This document shows, piece after piece, positions 36,219 through 44,038 of a stretch of 62,825 bases of DNA. The translations under genes were made by a program, and so were the position numbers. This stretch comes from Colivivens sp964452915 (GTDB lineage: Bacteria; Bacteroidota; Bacteroidia; Bacteroidales; Bacteroidaceae): positions 1 to 62,825 of the forward strand of contig CAYVNW010000011.1 of assembly GCA_964452915.1 (NCBI GenBank), in the 5' to 3' direction. How positions within the stretch are numbered: the stretch's first letter is position 1; each line of letters opens with the position of its first letter. The notes under the pieces were generated by a model. It had not been told where the DNA came from and did no database searches. It saw only the letters and a program-made list of their open reading frames with translations.

Positions 36219-36584
36219 TGTGAACGCATCTTGTAAGACACATTCCACGTACATGCAACGCTTGTAGTCAGTCGCCATTCGTGTTTTTTTCCTTCGGCGT
36301 ATATTATATATAATAAGGTGTAACGACACCACACTACTTTACGGCATCAACACCCATTCAGCTATCCGAACAAAGCGAATGAATCTTCATTGCTATGTCC
36401 GGTGTGCCTGTACTATGCTGTAGTGCTATGAAGATCCACTTCTCCGTCGGAATGACGGTGGGGGGGACGTAATCGGGATGACGTGGAGGTTGCGGTGAGT
36501 CTGCATGGAGGTTGACAGGCACAAAACGCTGTCACTACAATCAGTTATTTAGTGAAATAGGTACTGTTGAAACGGGAAAAAACG
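36219..36584. other. Intergenic region with interspersed repeats
   Basis: No gene was found. It contains a copy of the TATATATAATAAGGTGTA repeat (36305-36323) and a segment (about 36412-36437, CTATGCTGTAGTGCTATG) related to 58317-58343 (GCTATGCCGCAGTGCTATG). It also contains G-rich tracts (GACGGTGGGGGGGAC). The base composition differs from the flanking genes. Confidence 0.6.
36305..36323 (+). repeat. TATATATAATAAGGTGTA repeat, copy 2
   Basis: TATATATAATAAGGTGTAA, identical to the copies at 59257 and 59845. No start codon follows at ribosome-binding distance. Confidence 0.7.
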
Positions 36585-36592
36585 TATCTTTG
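36585..36592 (+). promoter_or_regulatory. -7 box for the SDR gene
   Basis: TATCTTTG, 30 nt before the ATG at 36623. It lies inside a longer open frame starting at 36512 and so supports the internal start. Confidence 0.55.
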
Positions 36593-36622
36593 TCCTTTAT
36601 TATTATATATGGTATAGGAATA

Positions 36623-37366
36623 ATGGGGATTAAGGAACGAAAGAAGGCTGTCGTTGTTGGCGCATCGTCCGGAATCGGATATGAGGTGGCCTTACAACTG
36701 TTGGATGATAATTGGACTTTGGGTGTGGCGGCACGCAGAACAGAGCCGCTTGCTGTGCTCGCTGATAAGTATCAGGGACGGGTGGTGGCCGAGTCGATTG
36801 ACGTTACTGATGAAAAGGCCGGAGAACAGTTGCATAGTCTGATTGACCGTCTCGGAGGCATGGACATGTATGTGCATGTGGCGGGCATAGGGTATCAAAA
36901 CATGGAACTTGACCTTGACAAGGAATTAAGTACGGTTTGCACTAACGCACTTGGGTTTACGCGCTTGGTAGGGGAGGCTTACCGGTATTTCATAGCGCAA
37001 GGATATGGGCATATAGTGGCGGTGTCGTCAATCGCAGGTACTAAGGGACTTGGTGCGGCTCCTGCCTATAGTGCGTCCAAGGCTTTTGACTCTACGTACG
37101 TGCAGGCGTTGGAACAGCAGGCTTGCATGCGCGGCTGCAACATCCGGTTCACTGACATACGCCCTGGGTTTGTACGTACCGACTTACTTGCGGACGGGAA
37201 GTATTATCCTATGCTTATGGACAAGAGTGTGGTGGCTAAGAAAATAATAAAGGCGATTGATCACCACAGACATGTCTGTATAATCGACTGGAAGTACGCC
37301 TTGCTCACTTTCCTGTGGCGGCTTGTCCCATCGTGCGTGTGGAGACGGATGAATATACATAGCTGA
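36623..37366 (+). CDS. Short-chain dehydrogenase/reductase
   Basis: 247 aa from the ATG at 36623 (MGIKERKKAVVVGASSGIGYEVALQLL). Classical SDR motifs: GASSGIG, HVAGIG in place of NNAG, the catalytic SSIAGTKGLGAAPAYSASKAF (Ser, Tyr, Lys) and DIRPGFVRTDL. The C-terminus is hydrophobic (YALLTFLWRLVPSCVWRRM), suggesting membrane association. The substrate is unknown and there is no operon partner. Confidence 0.87.
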   Translation: MGIKERKKAVVVGASSGIGYEVALQLLDDNWTLGVAARRTEPLAVLADKYQGRVVAESIDVTDEKAGEQLHSLIDRLGGMDMYVHVAGIGYQNMELDLDKELSTVCTNALGFTRLVGEAYRYFIAQGYGHIVAVSSIAGTKGLGAAPAYSASKAFDSTYVQALEQQACMRGCNIRFTDIRPGFVRTDLLADGKYYPMLMDKSVVAKKIIKAIDHHRHVCIIDWKYALLTFLWRLVPSCVWRRMNIHS

Positions 37367-37437
37367 TATACAGATAATGGACAAGCGATGACCCTGCATG
37401 GGTCATGGAAGTTGGTATGCTGGCAAGCCCATGTGGT

Positions 37438-37480
37438 ATGTACACTCTGTTGTGACTATACACCTCTACGAGGTGTGGCT
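37438..37480. repeat. Interspersed hairpin repeat ATGTACACTCTG..ACACCTC
   Basis: About 36 of 43 positions match 59378-59420. Both contain ATGTACACTCTGnTGTGACTAnACACCTC followed by a 3-nt loop and GAGGTGT. The compact hairpin ACACCTC/GAGGTGT also recurs at 58235-58251. Just upstream is another short hairpin, ATGACCC/GGGTCAT, around 37388. Confidence 0.65.
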
Positions 37481-37514
37481 GTTCAAGTGACTGCCTCTTA
37501 CAACGCGCATGCCT

Positions 37515-38423
37515 TTACTCTACGCAGCCAATGATGTCGTTAAGCGACTGGCAGTTGTGCCGGTCGAGCCAGTCGTTGATGCCTTCGGCTACTTTTACGC
37601 TGATGGCGGGGTCGATGAAGTTTGCTGTACCGATTTCTATTGCTGAGGCTCCTGCCATGAAGAACTCGATTGCGTCGGCTGCCGTCATGATGCCTCCGAG
37701 TCCGATTACAGGTATGTGTACTGAGTGCGCTACTTGGTAAACGCAACGTACAGCTACGGGTTTCACTGCAGGTCCGCTCAGTCCGCCTGTTTTGATCGAC
37801 AGGCGTTGGCACCGTCTTTCTATGTCGATTGACATGCCTGTCAGTGTGTTTATCAGACTTATTGCGTCTGCACCGGCATCTTCTGCCGCCAACGCTATGT
37901 CGGATATGCTGGTCACGTTGGGTGACAGCTTGACAATAAGTGTTTTCTTGTATACTTTGCGAACAGCACTGACAACTGCATGTGCGCCTTCTGTGGTCAC
38001 GCCGAATGCCATCCCTCCTTGTCGTACGTTAGGGCACGATATGTTCAGTTCGATTGCTGGGATGTGTTCCAACTCGTTTATGCGTGCTGCACATGCCGCA
38101 TAGTTTTCCGGGCTGTTGCCTGCCACGTTGACTATCATGTTGGTATCGATGTCTTTCACCTGGGAATATATATGTTCGCAAAAATAGTCAACACCTTTAT
38201 TCTGCAGGCCTACACAATTGAGCATGCCGCCCGTGGTCTCCGCCATACGTGGATAGTCGTTTCCCTCACGTGGCAGCAAGGTGGTGCCTTTCATTATGAT
38301 TGCGCCTATGTTGGCCAGGTCAACCAAGTCGGCGAACTCAACTCCATATCCGAATGTGCCGGACGCAGTCATTACTGGATTCTTCATCTTCAGTCCGGCA
38401 ATGTTTACTCTTATATCTGCCAT
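37515..38423 (-). CDS. pyrD: Dihydroorotate dehydrogenase B, catalytic subunit
   Basis: 302 aa, class 1B. Motifs: KNPVMTASGTFGYG, ELNISCPNVRQGGMAFG with the catalytic Cys, LIVKLSPNVT, LINTLTGM and GLGGIMTAADAIEFFMAGA. It oxidises dihydroorotate to orotate in pyrimidine synthesis and passes electrons to the PyrK subunit encoded upstream, whose stop overlaps its start by 13 nt. Confidence 0.95.
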   Translation of the reverse strand: MADIRVNIAGLKMKNPVMTASGTFGYGVEFADLVDLANIGAIIMKGTTLLPREGNDYPRMAETTGGMLNCVGLQNKGVDYFCEHIYSQVKDIDTNMIVNVAGNSPENYAACAARINELEHIPAIELNISCPNVRQGGMAFGVTTEGAHAVVSAVRKVYKKTLIVKLSPNVTSISDIALAAEDAGADAISLINTLTGMSIDIERRCQRLSIKTGGLSGPAVKPVAVRCVYQVAHSVHIPVIGLGGIMTAADAIEFFMAGASAIEIGTANFIDPAISVKVAEGINDWLDRHNCQSLNDIIGCVE

Positions 38424-39184
38424 GTCAATTGTTCTATGTTGAATACAGGTCCTTCCTTACATACACATACGTTCCCTTGAACGGTTTTTTCCACGCAGCA
38501 GAGACAGGCTCCGAGTCCGCATGCCATCATATTTTCCAAGGATACTTCACAATTCACGTGGTGCTGACGTGCCCATCTTGCGACAGCGAGCATCATGGGT
38601 TTAGGGCCGCAGCAAGATATGCGGTCGAATTTTGCATTTGTCAGCATGCTGTGGTTGGTGACGAATCCTTTCTCACCATACGAACCGTCTTCGGTCGTTG
38701 TATACGTTTTTCCCAATTGCCTAAACATGTCGAGCTGAAGTAAATTGCGTGTTGACCTGCCGCCTAATAGAAATAATGGAGTGGAGCCAGCGTCTTTTAG
38801 CTGTTTGCCGTATTCCAACAACGGGGCTATGCCAACGCCTCCGCCTATGAGCAGTACGGTTTCTCCTGCCTTGCCAGGAGTGAAGCCATTCCCTAATGGG
38901 AACAATATGTTGAGTGCCATCCCTTCCTTAAGTGCTGAAAGATGGCGTGTTCCATCGCCTACAATCTGAATAAGCAACCATAGGGTGTTGTCCGTACAGT
39001 CAACATAATGTACGGAGATTGGCCGCCGCAGGAATGTGTGGCAGCTGTCGTTGACTTTCACTTCTACGAATTGTCCTGCCTTGATATCTGGCAGGTCAAT
39101 GGTGTCTGTAAGCTTCAGTAGCACATAGTCGGTGCCGATATGCTCTACTGCCGTTAGGGTCAGGTCTTTGCAATATTTCTTCAT
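38411..39184 (-). CDS. pyrK: Dihydroorotate dehydrogenase electron-transfer subunit
   Basis: 257 aa, ferredoxin-reductase fold. FAD-binding region (FLRRPISVHYVD), NAD-binding region (VLLIGGGVGIAPLLEYGKQL) and a C-terminal 2Fe-2S cluster motif (ENMMACGLGACLCCVEKTV.., then VCKEGPVFN) are present. It forms the PyrD-PyrK complex that reduces NAD. The 3' end overlaps pyrD. Confidence 0.94.
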   Translation of the reverse strand: MKKYCKDLTLTAVEHIGTDYVLLKLTDTIDLPDIKAGQFVEVKVNDSCHTFLRRPISVHYVDCTDNTLWLLIQIVGDGTRHLSALKEGMALNILFPLGNGFTPGKAGETVLLIGGGVGIAPLLEYGKQLKDAGSTPLFLLGGRSTRNLLQLDMFRQLGKTYTTTEDGSYGEKGFVTNHSMLTNAKFDRISCCGPKPMMLAVARWARQHHVNCEVSLENMMACGLGACLCCVEKTVQGNVCVCKEGPVFNIEQLTWQI

Positions 39185-39212
39185 TGTTGATTAATTGTTG
39201 TGGCTATTTCCT

Positions 39213-39250
39213 ATTGGTCTAATTAGACTAATCGGTCTGATTAGACCAAT
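39213..39250. repeat. 38-bp near-perfect palindrome next to tRNA-Thr
   Basis: ATTGGTCTAATTAGAC (39213-39228) and GTCTGATTAGACCAAT (39235-39250) pair with one G-T position and a 6-nt loop. It lies between the tRNA-Thr 3' end and the pyrK start. The CTAATTAG core is shared with the structure at 2239-2334. It may terminate the tRNA transcript but has no T-run. Confidence 0.65.
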
Positions 39251-39272
39251 TCTGACACACCGATGTTCTGTG

Positions 39273-39345
<73 letters not shown>

Positions 39346-39368
39346 AGTCGCTGTCTGCCATGTCTGTG

Positions 39369-39541
39369 AGCCGGATGCGGGACTCGAACCCGCGACCTAC
39401 GCATTACGAATGCGTTGNNNNNNNNNNNNNNNNNNNNNNNNNNNNNNNNNNNNNNNNNNNNNNNNNNNNNNNNNNNNNNNNNNNNNNNNNNNNNNNNNNN
39501 NNNNNNNNNNNNNNNNNCTCTACCAACTGAGCTAATCCGGC
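39369..39541 (-). tRNA. tRNA-Thr (CGT), copy 2, split by an assembly gap
   Basis: The two ends match copy 1 exactly: the 3' part at 39369-39417 and the 5' part at 39518-39541. A run of exactly 100 N (39418-39517) lies between. Joined, the two parts give one complete tRNA with nothing missing. The gap is therefore a scaffold join between identical tRNA sequences, and further copies could be hidden. Confidence 0.85.
39418..39517. other. 100-N assembly gap
   Basis: Exactly 100 N, the usual placeholder for a gap of unknown length. It sits within the second tRNA-Thr. Repeated tRNA genes are the likely cause of the break. Confidence 0.98.
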
Positions 39542-39559
39542 ATTTGTTATATTGTCTGT

Positions 39560-42421
39560 TCAATACCACTGTATTGATGATGAGTAACTACTCTTCTTGT
39601 CATACTTCAGGGCATCGGTCAGAGTGCTTGCTTTTGCACGCATCGTGATGTGGTATGAAGTGAAAGTACCAAACACGAAACCGCAACTGATGTTGAAGCA
39701 GTGCATGTCGCGTGACAGGTTTACTGTAGTCATTGATATGGCATGATTCGTGAAATCGTATCCTGAGGAGAAGTTGGCGCTCCATGACGATGACAGTTTC
39801 AATGAGCCTGAAAAGTTCAGGTTCTGTGTGAACTTATATGGGTAGCGCATGCTTTTAACATTGATCGGTTTTGAGCGGTCTTCCGACATGGTTATACCGT
39901 ATGATATGGAGAACGACCAAGGGAGTGAGAACTTCATGTAGCCGTCTGCGTCGAGTCCGTCGGTTGCTTCTTTTGTCTTTTTCTGTCCAGTAGTCGTATC
40001 TTCTTCCTCAATCACTTCCTCGTCTTCCTCGTCGGTCAGTTCCGCCTTCGTATCTACATCCTCACCTCTGAGTTTGGCAAAGAACTTCTTTATTTTGCTC
40101 CATGTCTGGTTGTTGAACGAGTACGATATGTTTTTGCTCATTCCCTGGAAGCGTCCGAAGCGTCCGTATGACCATTCTGTCCTGTTGCCGACAACCACAT
40201 TACCTTTGGAGTCGAACTCGTATGCGTAGGTATTAAAGACGGCGGTCATGTTGAAGGTCGTCTTGCCCCATTTCAGTCTCAGTCGTGTTGACAAGTTGCT
40301 CCATGGTTGGGTCTTTGCAGCGAGGTTGTACGAGATACTTGCTCCAAGCTCGTCGATGATGCTCACCTTCTTCACACCGGTTGAGTCGCGGTCGCTCTTG
40401 ACTTTCATCTCTATATTGTTCGACATATCGAAAGACACAGAACCGGTCTTGCCCCGTGACACTGTTCCATACAGCGAACCTGAATAAGGTGAGTACTCGA
40501 CCAATGACACGTTGCCGTCCAGATCGGTGCGTGTGTAAGTCTTCCAATATCCGTAACGGCTGGCACCGAAGTCCGGTGCATAACTGAAACTGATACTTGG
40601 TGTGAACACATGGCGTACGGCCTTTATGTTTTTGAATATTTTCGGATTTGGCAGATACATACCGTAGAGCTTTGTGTTGAGTGACAGGCTCATGTTGTAG
40701 TTGTACACGCGATTGAATCCCCAGATGGTGTCGCGTACGACTGCCTGTGAATTTTGATCCCAGCTCTGTTCAATGCGGTTGGTGTACCAACGTTCCGTGT
40801 AGTTGAATGATGGGGTGACGTTGATATAACCCAGTATATTGAATGATGCGGAGATTGGAATGTTGTGCCGCATACCGTTCCGCCAGTCCTTTATCAGGTT
40901 GGAGTGCATCAGCTGGTCTTCCTTGGTTGATATGCTGTTCGACAGGTTTCCTGTGTAGCTCATCGATATCTTCTCGTACCAATGTTCCTTTCCTGCCACT
41001 TTCTTTCGTTTGAACGGGTAGAAGCGGCTCAGTGAGATACTCATGTTCGGCAGTGTGACCGACAGGGTAGAGTCGCGCATGTTTTGCGCTATGTTGGCAC
41101 TGGCGGAAATCGACAATCCTATCTTGTCGAATGAATGTGAGTAGCTGATACTTGATGTCCGTGTACTTTGCGAATACGACGTAGGGTTGTATAAACTTGT
41201 GAGGTTATTCTTCTCATAACTTTGGGTTGCGAAGTTCACGCTTGCCGAGAATGAACTGCTTGGATTTGCCTTCGAGTCTTGGCGGTGGGTCCATTGCAAC
41301 TTAAAGTTCTTTGTCACGCTGTAGTCAGGCATGTTTTTCTCACCGGTCTTTGTCACTTGATAGTTGAAATAGAAATTGCCGCTGTATTTGTAGCGTTTTT
41401 TGTACGTACTTTGTGCGCCGATACCCCATGAACCTTTTGTGAATATCTCACCGGTCAGTTTCAAATCCACATAATCATTTATGGCAAAGTAATAGCCTCC
41501 ATCGCGAAGATAGAAACCTCGTGTCGACTCATCGCCATAGCTTGGCATGATAAGTCCGGACGAATACTTGCTTGTGAACGGAAAAAATCCGAACGGTATG
41601 GCAATTGGTATAGGAACATCCTCAATTACTGGCCATGCCGGTCCGAAAAAGACACTTTTGCCGGTGTGTACCTTTGCCCTGGAGAGTGCTATGTAAAAGT
41701 GCGGGTGTTCTTCATCGCATGTGGTATAACGGGCGTGCCGCATGTAGTTTTCGTCGCCTGCGCCCTTCTTTGCCTCTTCAGCGGTTATGAACCCGTCTTC
41801 CTGTTCAGTGTATACGTTATATATGAAACCTTTGCGTGACTTGAAGTTATACTCCATGCGTTCCGACTCATACTCGTCGCTGCCTTGCTTGAACACAGGT
41901 TTGCCAATGAAGTTGCCTAATGAATCGGGTACATAGTTGGCATATACGATCGAACTGTCCATATTCATGCGGATTTCTTCGGCCGTCAGATTCATGTTCT
42001 GATAAGCGACCTTTCCGTCACCATAAAGATATGCGTTTTTTGTGCCCATAAAGAAAACCACAGAATCGGATGCCTCGTATGCCACAGGTTCGTCAAGCTT
42101 ATTCTTTTTCTTGTTTTCCCTGCTTATGGAGTCCTCGACCGCTGCGACGGAGTCGTTCCACTGTACGGCATGCGATGTTGTTTCCAATCCGTGTTCTTTG
42201 TCGAACTGTTCCTTTAGGGAGTCAATACTCAGGATTGTGGCAGTGGCAGTGGAATCAAGAACTTGAACTGCAGAATCGTTAACGGCAGGTTTTAGTGAAT
42301 CACCGGCAACTCCTATAGAGTCATCAGGCAACCACCTATTAATATGTATATATCCATTACCTTGAGCCATAGGTATCATAGCCACGAGCAACACCAATAA
42401 TATATATATTTTCTTGTTCAA
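39560..42421 (-). CDS. lptD: LPS-assembly outer-membrane protein LptD
   Basis: About 953 aa from the TTG at 42421, giving a signal peptide (NKKIYILLVLLVAMIPMAQG); a TTG at 42445 is 4 nt from the -7 box and less likely. An N-terminal OstA-like periplasmic beta-jellyroll follows a linker: YLYGDGKVAYQNMNLTAEEIRMNMDSSIVYA, then the Bacteroidota segment ARYTTCDEEHPHFYIALSRAK. The long C-terminal beta-barrel (about 290-950) is rich in Ser, Tyr and Asn strands. An acidic insert (TDEEDEEVIEEEDTT, about 830-850) interrupts the barrel. It inserts LPS or LOS in the outer leaflet. Confidence 0.85.
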   Translation of the reverse strand: MNKKIYILLVLLVAMIPMAQGNGYIHINRWLPDDSIGVAGDSLKPAVNDSAVQVLDSTATATILSIDSLKEQFDKEHGLETTSHAVQWNDSVAAVEDSISRENKKKNKLDEPVAYEASDSVVFFMGTKNAYLYGDGKVAYQNMNLTAEEIRMNMDSSIVYANYVPDSLGNFIGKPVFKQGSDEYESERMEYNFKSRKGFIYNVYTEQEDGFITAEEAKKGAGDENYMRHARYTTCDEEHPHFYIALSRAKVHTGKSVFFGPAWPVIEDVPIPIAIPFGFFPFTSKYSSGLIMPSYGDESTRGFYLRDGGYYFAINDYVDLKLTGEIFTKGSWGIGAQSTYKKRYKYSGNFYFNYQVTKTGEKNMPDYSVTKNFKLQWTHRQDSKANPSSSFSASVNFATQSYEKNNLTSLYNPTSYSQSTRTSSISYSHSFDKIGLSISASANIAQNMRDSTLSVTLPNMSISLSRFYPFKRKKVAGKEHWYEKISMSYTGNLSNSISTKEDQLMHSNLIKDWRNGMRHNIPISASFNILGYINVTPSFNYTERWYTNRIEQSWDQNSQAVVRDTIWGFNRVYNYNMSLSLNTKLYGMYLPNPKIFKNIKAVRHVFTPSISFSYAPDFGASRYGYWKTYTRTDLDGNVSLVEYSPYSGSLYGTVSRGKTGSVSFDMSNNIEMKVKSDRDSTGVKKVSIIDELGASISYNLAAKTQPWSNLSTRLRLKWGKTTFNMTAVFNTYAYEFDSKGNVVVGNRTEWSYGRFGRFQGMSKNISYSFNNQTWSKIKKFFAKLRGEDVDTKAELTDEEDEEVIEEEDTTTGQKKTKEATDGLDADGYMKFSLPWSFSISYGITMSEDRSKPINVKSMRYPYKFTQNLNFSGSLKLSSSWSANFSSGYDFTNHAISMTTVNLSRDMHCFNISCGFVFGTFTSYHITMRAKASTLTDALKYDKKSSYSSSIQWY

Positions 42422-42449
42422 GTATACGATCCTGTTATAATCCAAATTG

Positions 42450-42457
42450 CAAATTTA
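42450..42457 (-). promoter_or_regulatory. -7 box for lptD
   Basis: Minus-strand TAAATTTG, 28 nt from the TTG start at 42421. Its position makes the upstream TTG at 42445 nearly leaderless and favours the internal TTG. Confidence 0.5.
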
Positions 42458-42526
42458 CGATAAATTACTGAGACAGAACACGAGCATGTGGAATAATTGT
42501 GTTTTGGCACAGCAAAAAGCAGTGGT

Positions 42527-43069
42527 TTATAGAAACATTTGACACCAGTGATTGAATTTCGCTGAACATTCTTCACCGAATTTCGACACGCTTTTCAGTG
42601 CTTCTTCCTTCGTTTTCTCCTTATCCGGATGTGTCTTGGAAAAGAACTTGTCGGCGAAACAGATGACCTGCTCTTCCATTGTCACCGGCACGAGGTCGCG
42701 ATGGGGTAGTGGAAGGTCGTTTTTTATAATATAGTCGAGCGTGAGTCCGGTGCCTGTGTGCCGCTCACATACTAAGGCATGTTTCGGGAATCCTTCACTG
42801 CGCATCATCTCTGCACCCAATACTCCGTGGCAGATGTATGGGTGGGTGCCGAAGCAATAGATTCCGGCGGCATCACACTGGCATATACCGATATCGTGCA
42901 CCATGGCGGCTTCTTCGATAAACTGCAAGTCCATATTGAACTCCGGGTGTTTACGTGCCATGTCGAGAGCTTTGTTGGCAACATGTCGGCTGTGCGTCAA
43001 TAGTATTTCTTTCAGCTCGTTTTGTTCGGGATAGTATTTGTTTATTATTGCATTATAGTCCATGGTCAT
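42527..43069 (-). CDS. HD-domain phosphohydrolase
   Basis: 180 aa from the ATG at 43069. HD residues: LTHSRHVANKALDMA, AAMVHDIGICQCD, HGVLGAEMM and CERHTGTGLT. It is a single-domain HDIG-type protein, probably a metal-dependent phosphohydrolase or nucleotidase of unknown substrate. Its ATG overlaps the TGA of the upstream mechanosensitive channel gene (ATGA), so the two are translationally coupled. Confidence 0.85.
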   Translation of the reverse strand: MTMDYNAIINKYYPEQNELKEILLTHSRHVANKALDMARKHPEFNMDLQFIEEAAMVHDIGICQCDAAGIYCFGTHPYICHGVLGAEMMRSEGFPKHALVCERHTGTGLTLDYIIKNDLPLPHRDLVPVTMEEQVICFADKFFSKTHPDKEKTKEEALKSVSKFGEECSAKFNHWCQMFL

Positions 43070-43974
43070 TTTTTGACTACGTTCATGTACGGGTAAGGAA
43101 TCTCTATGCCTACTTCGTCGAAATGGTCCTTTATGGCTTTCAGCATATCGCATTTAAGTGTGAAAGCATTCGATGGAGAGGTGGTCCATGCATAAGCACG
43201 GAGTGTGATGGCAAAGTCGCCCAGCTCGATGACCCTTATTATGACTTTATTAACTCCCTGTGCCTTTTCTGCCTCAGTGCGGTTGTCTATCACGCGACTG
43301 TCTGTCTCTATCACCTTCCGCATTTCGTCCATGCAGTGGTCGATGTTCTCGGAATAGCCCACACCAACTTCTATGAAAGCACAAGTACGCATGTCGGTGA
43401 TTGTGGAGTTGGTAATGATGGCACTGTTAATTTTCGAGTTAGGTATGATCACCCTTTTGTTCTCGGAAGTTGTTATGACTGTATAGCGCATTGATATTTC
43501 GGAGACAGTACCTGCGTCGCCTGTGTCCAATGTTATGTAGTCACCGATACGGAATGGTTTGGAGAGTATGATGAATATACCGCTCACGAAGTTCGACAAT
43601 GCATCCTGTGAAGCCAAACCTACTGCCATGGCTACGATACCGGCTCCTGCAAATACTGATGTAGCGAGGGTTCTCAACGCCGGTATCATATAGAGGATAC
43701 TGGCTATACCCATGATGTAGACAATTGTCACCATCAGTTTACGGAAGAACACTGCGGTAGTCTTGTCCATCTTGCTCTTTCGCCGTTCCATCCTTACCGG
43801 ATTGAACCCCCGTTTTATTAGCCATATCAACAATTGGACAATAACAGCGACTACAAGCGCCTTCAGTATGAAAGTAATTGGGTCGATCAGTGATATGCCG
43901 AACACCTTATATTCCAATAAATGTTTATATGGCTTCAACCATTCAAGTGAACTTAAATCAAAATCCGTGTTCAT
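43066..43974 (-). CDS. MscS-family mechanosensitive ion channel
   Basis: 302 aa. There are three hydrophobic segments (about 28-50, 75-95, 100-130). The pore-lining helix and the beta domain carry the MscS signature VFAGAGIVAMAVGLASQDALSNFVSGIFIILSKPFRIGDYI. The cytoplasmic C-terminal vestibule follows. It releases osmolytes on hypo-osmotic shock. It is coupled by ATGA overlap to the HD-domain gene. Confidence 0.92.
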   Translation of the reverse strand: MNTDFDLSSLEWLKPYKHLLEYKVFGISLIDPITFILKALVVAVIVQLLIWLIKRGFNPVRMERRKSKMDKTTAVFFRKLMVTIVYIMGIASILYMIPALRTLATSVFAGAGIVAMAVGLASQDALSNFVSGIFIILSKPFRIGDYITLDTGDAGTVSEISMRYTVITTSENKRVIIPNSKINSAIITNSTITDMRTCAFIEVGVGYSENIDHCMDEMRKVIETDSRVIDNRTEAEKAQGVNKVIIRVIELGDFAITLRAYAWTTSPSNAFTLKCDMLKAIKDHFDEVGIEIPYPYMNVVKK

Positions 43975-44038
43975 CTGTGTATTCTTTGTCTGTTTTTATA
44001 TGATTCTTATGTGTTACTTACTCTGTTGAAGTGTCGCT

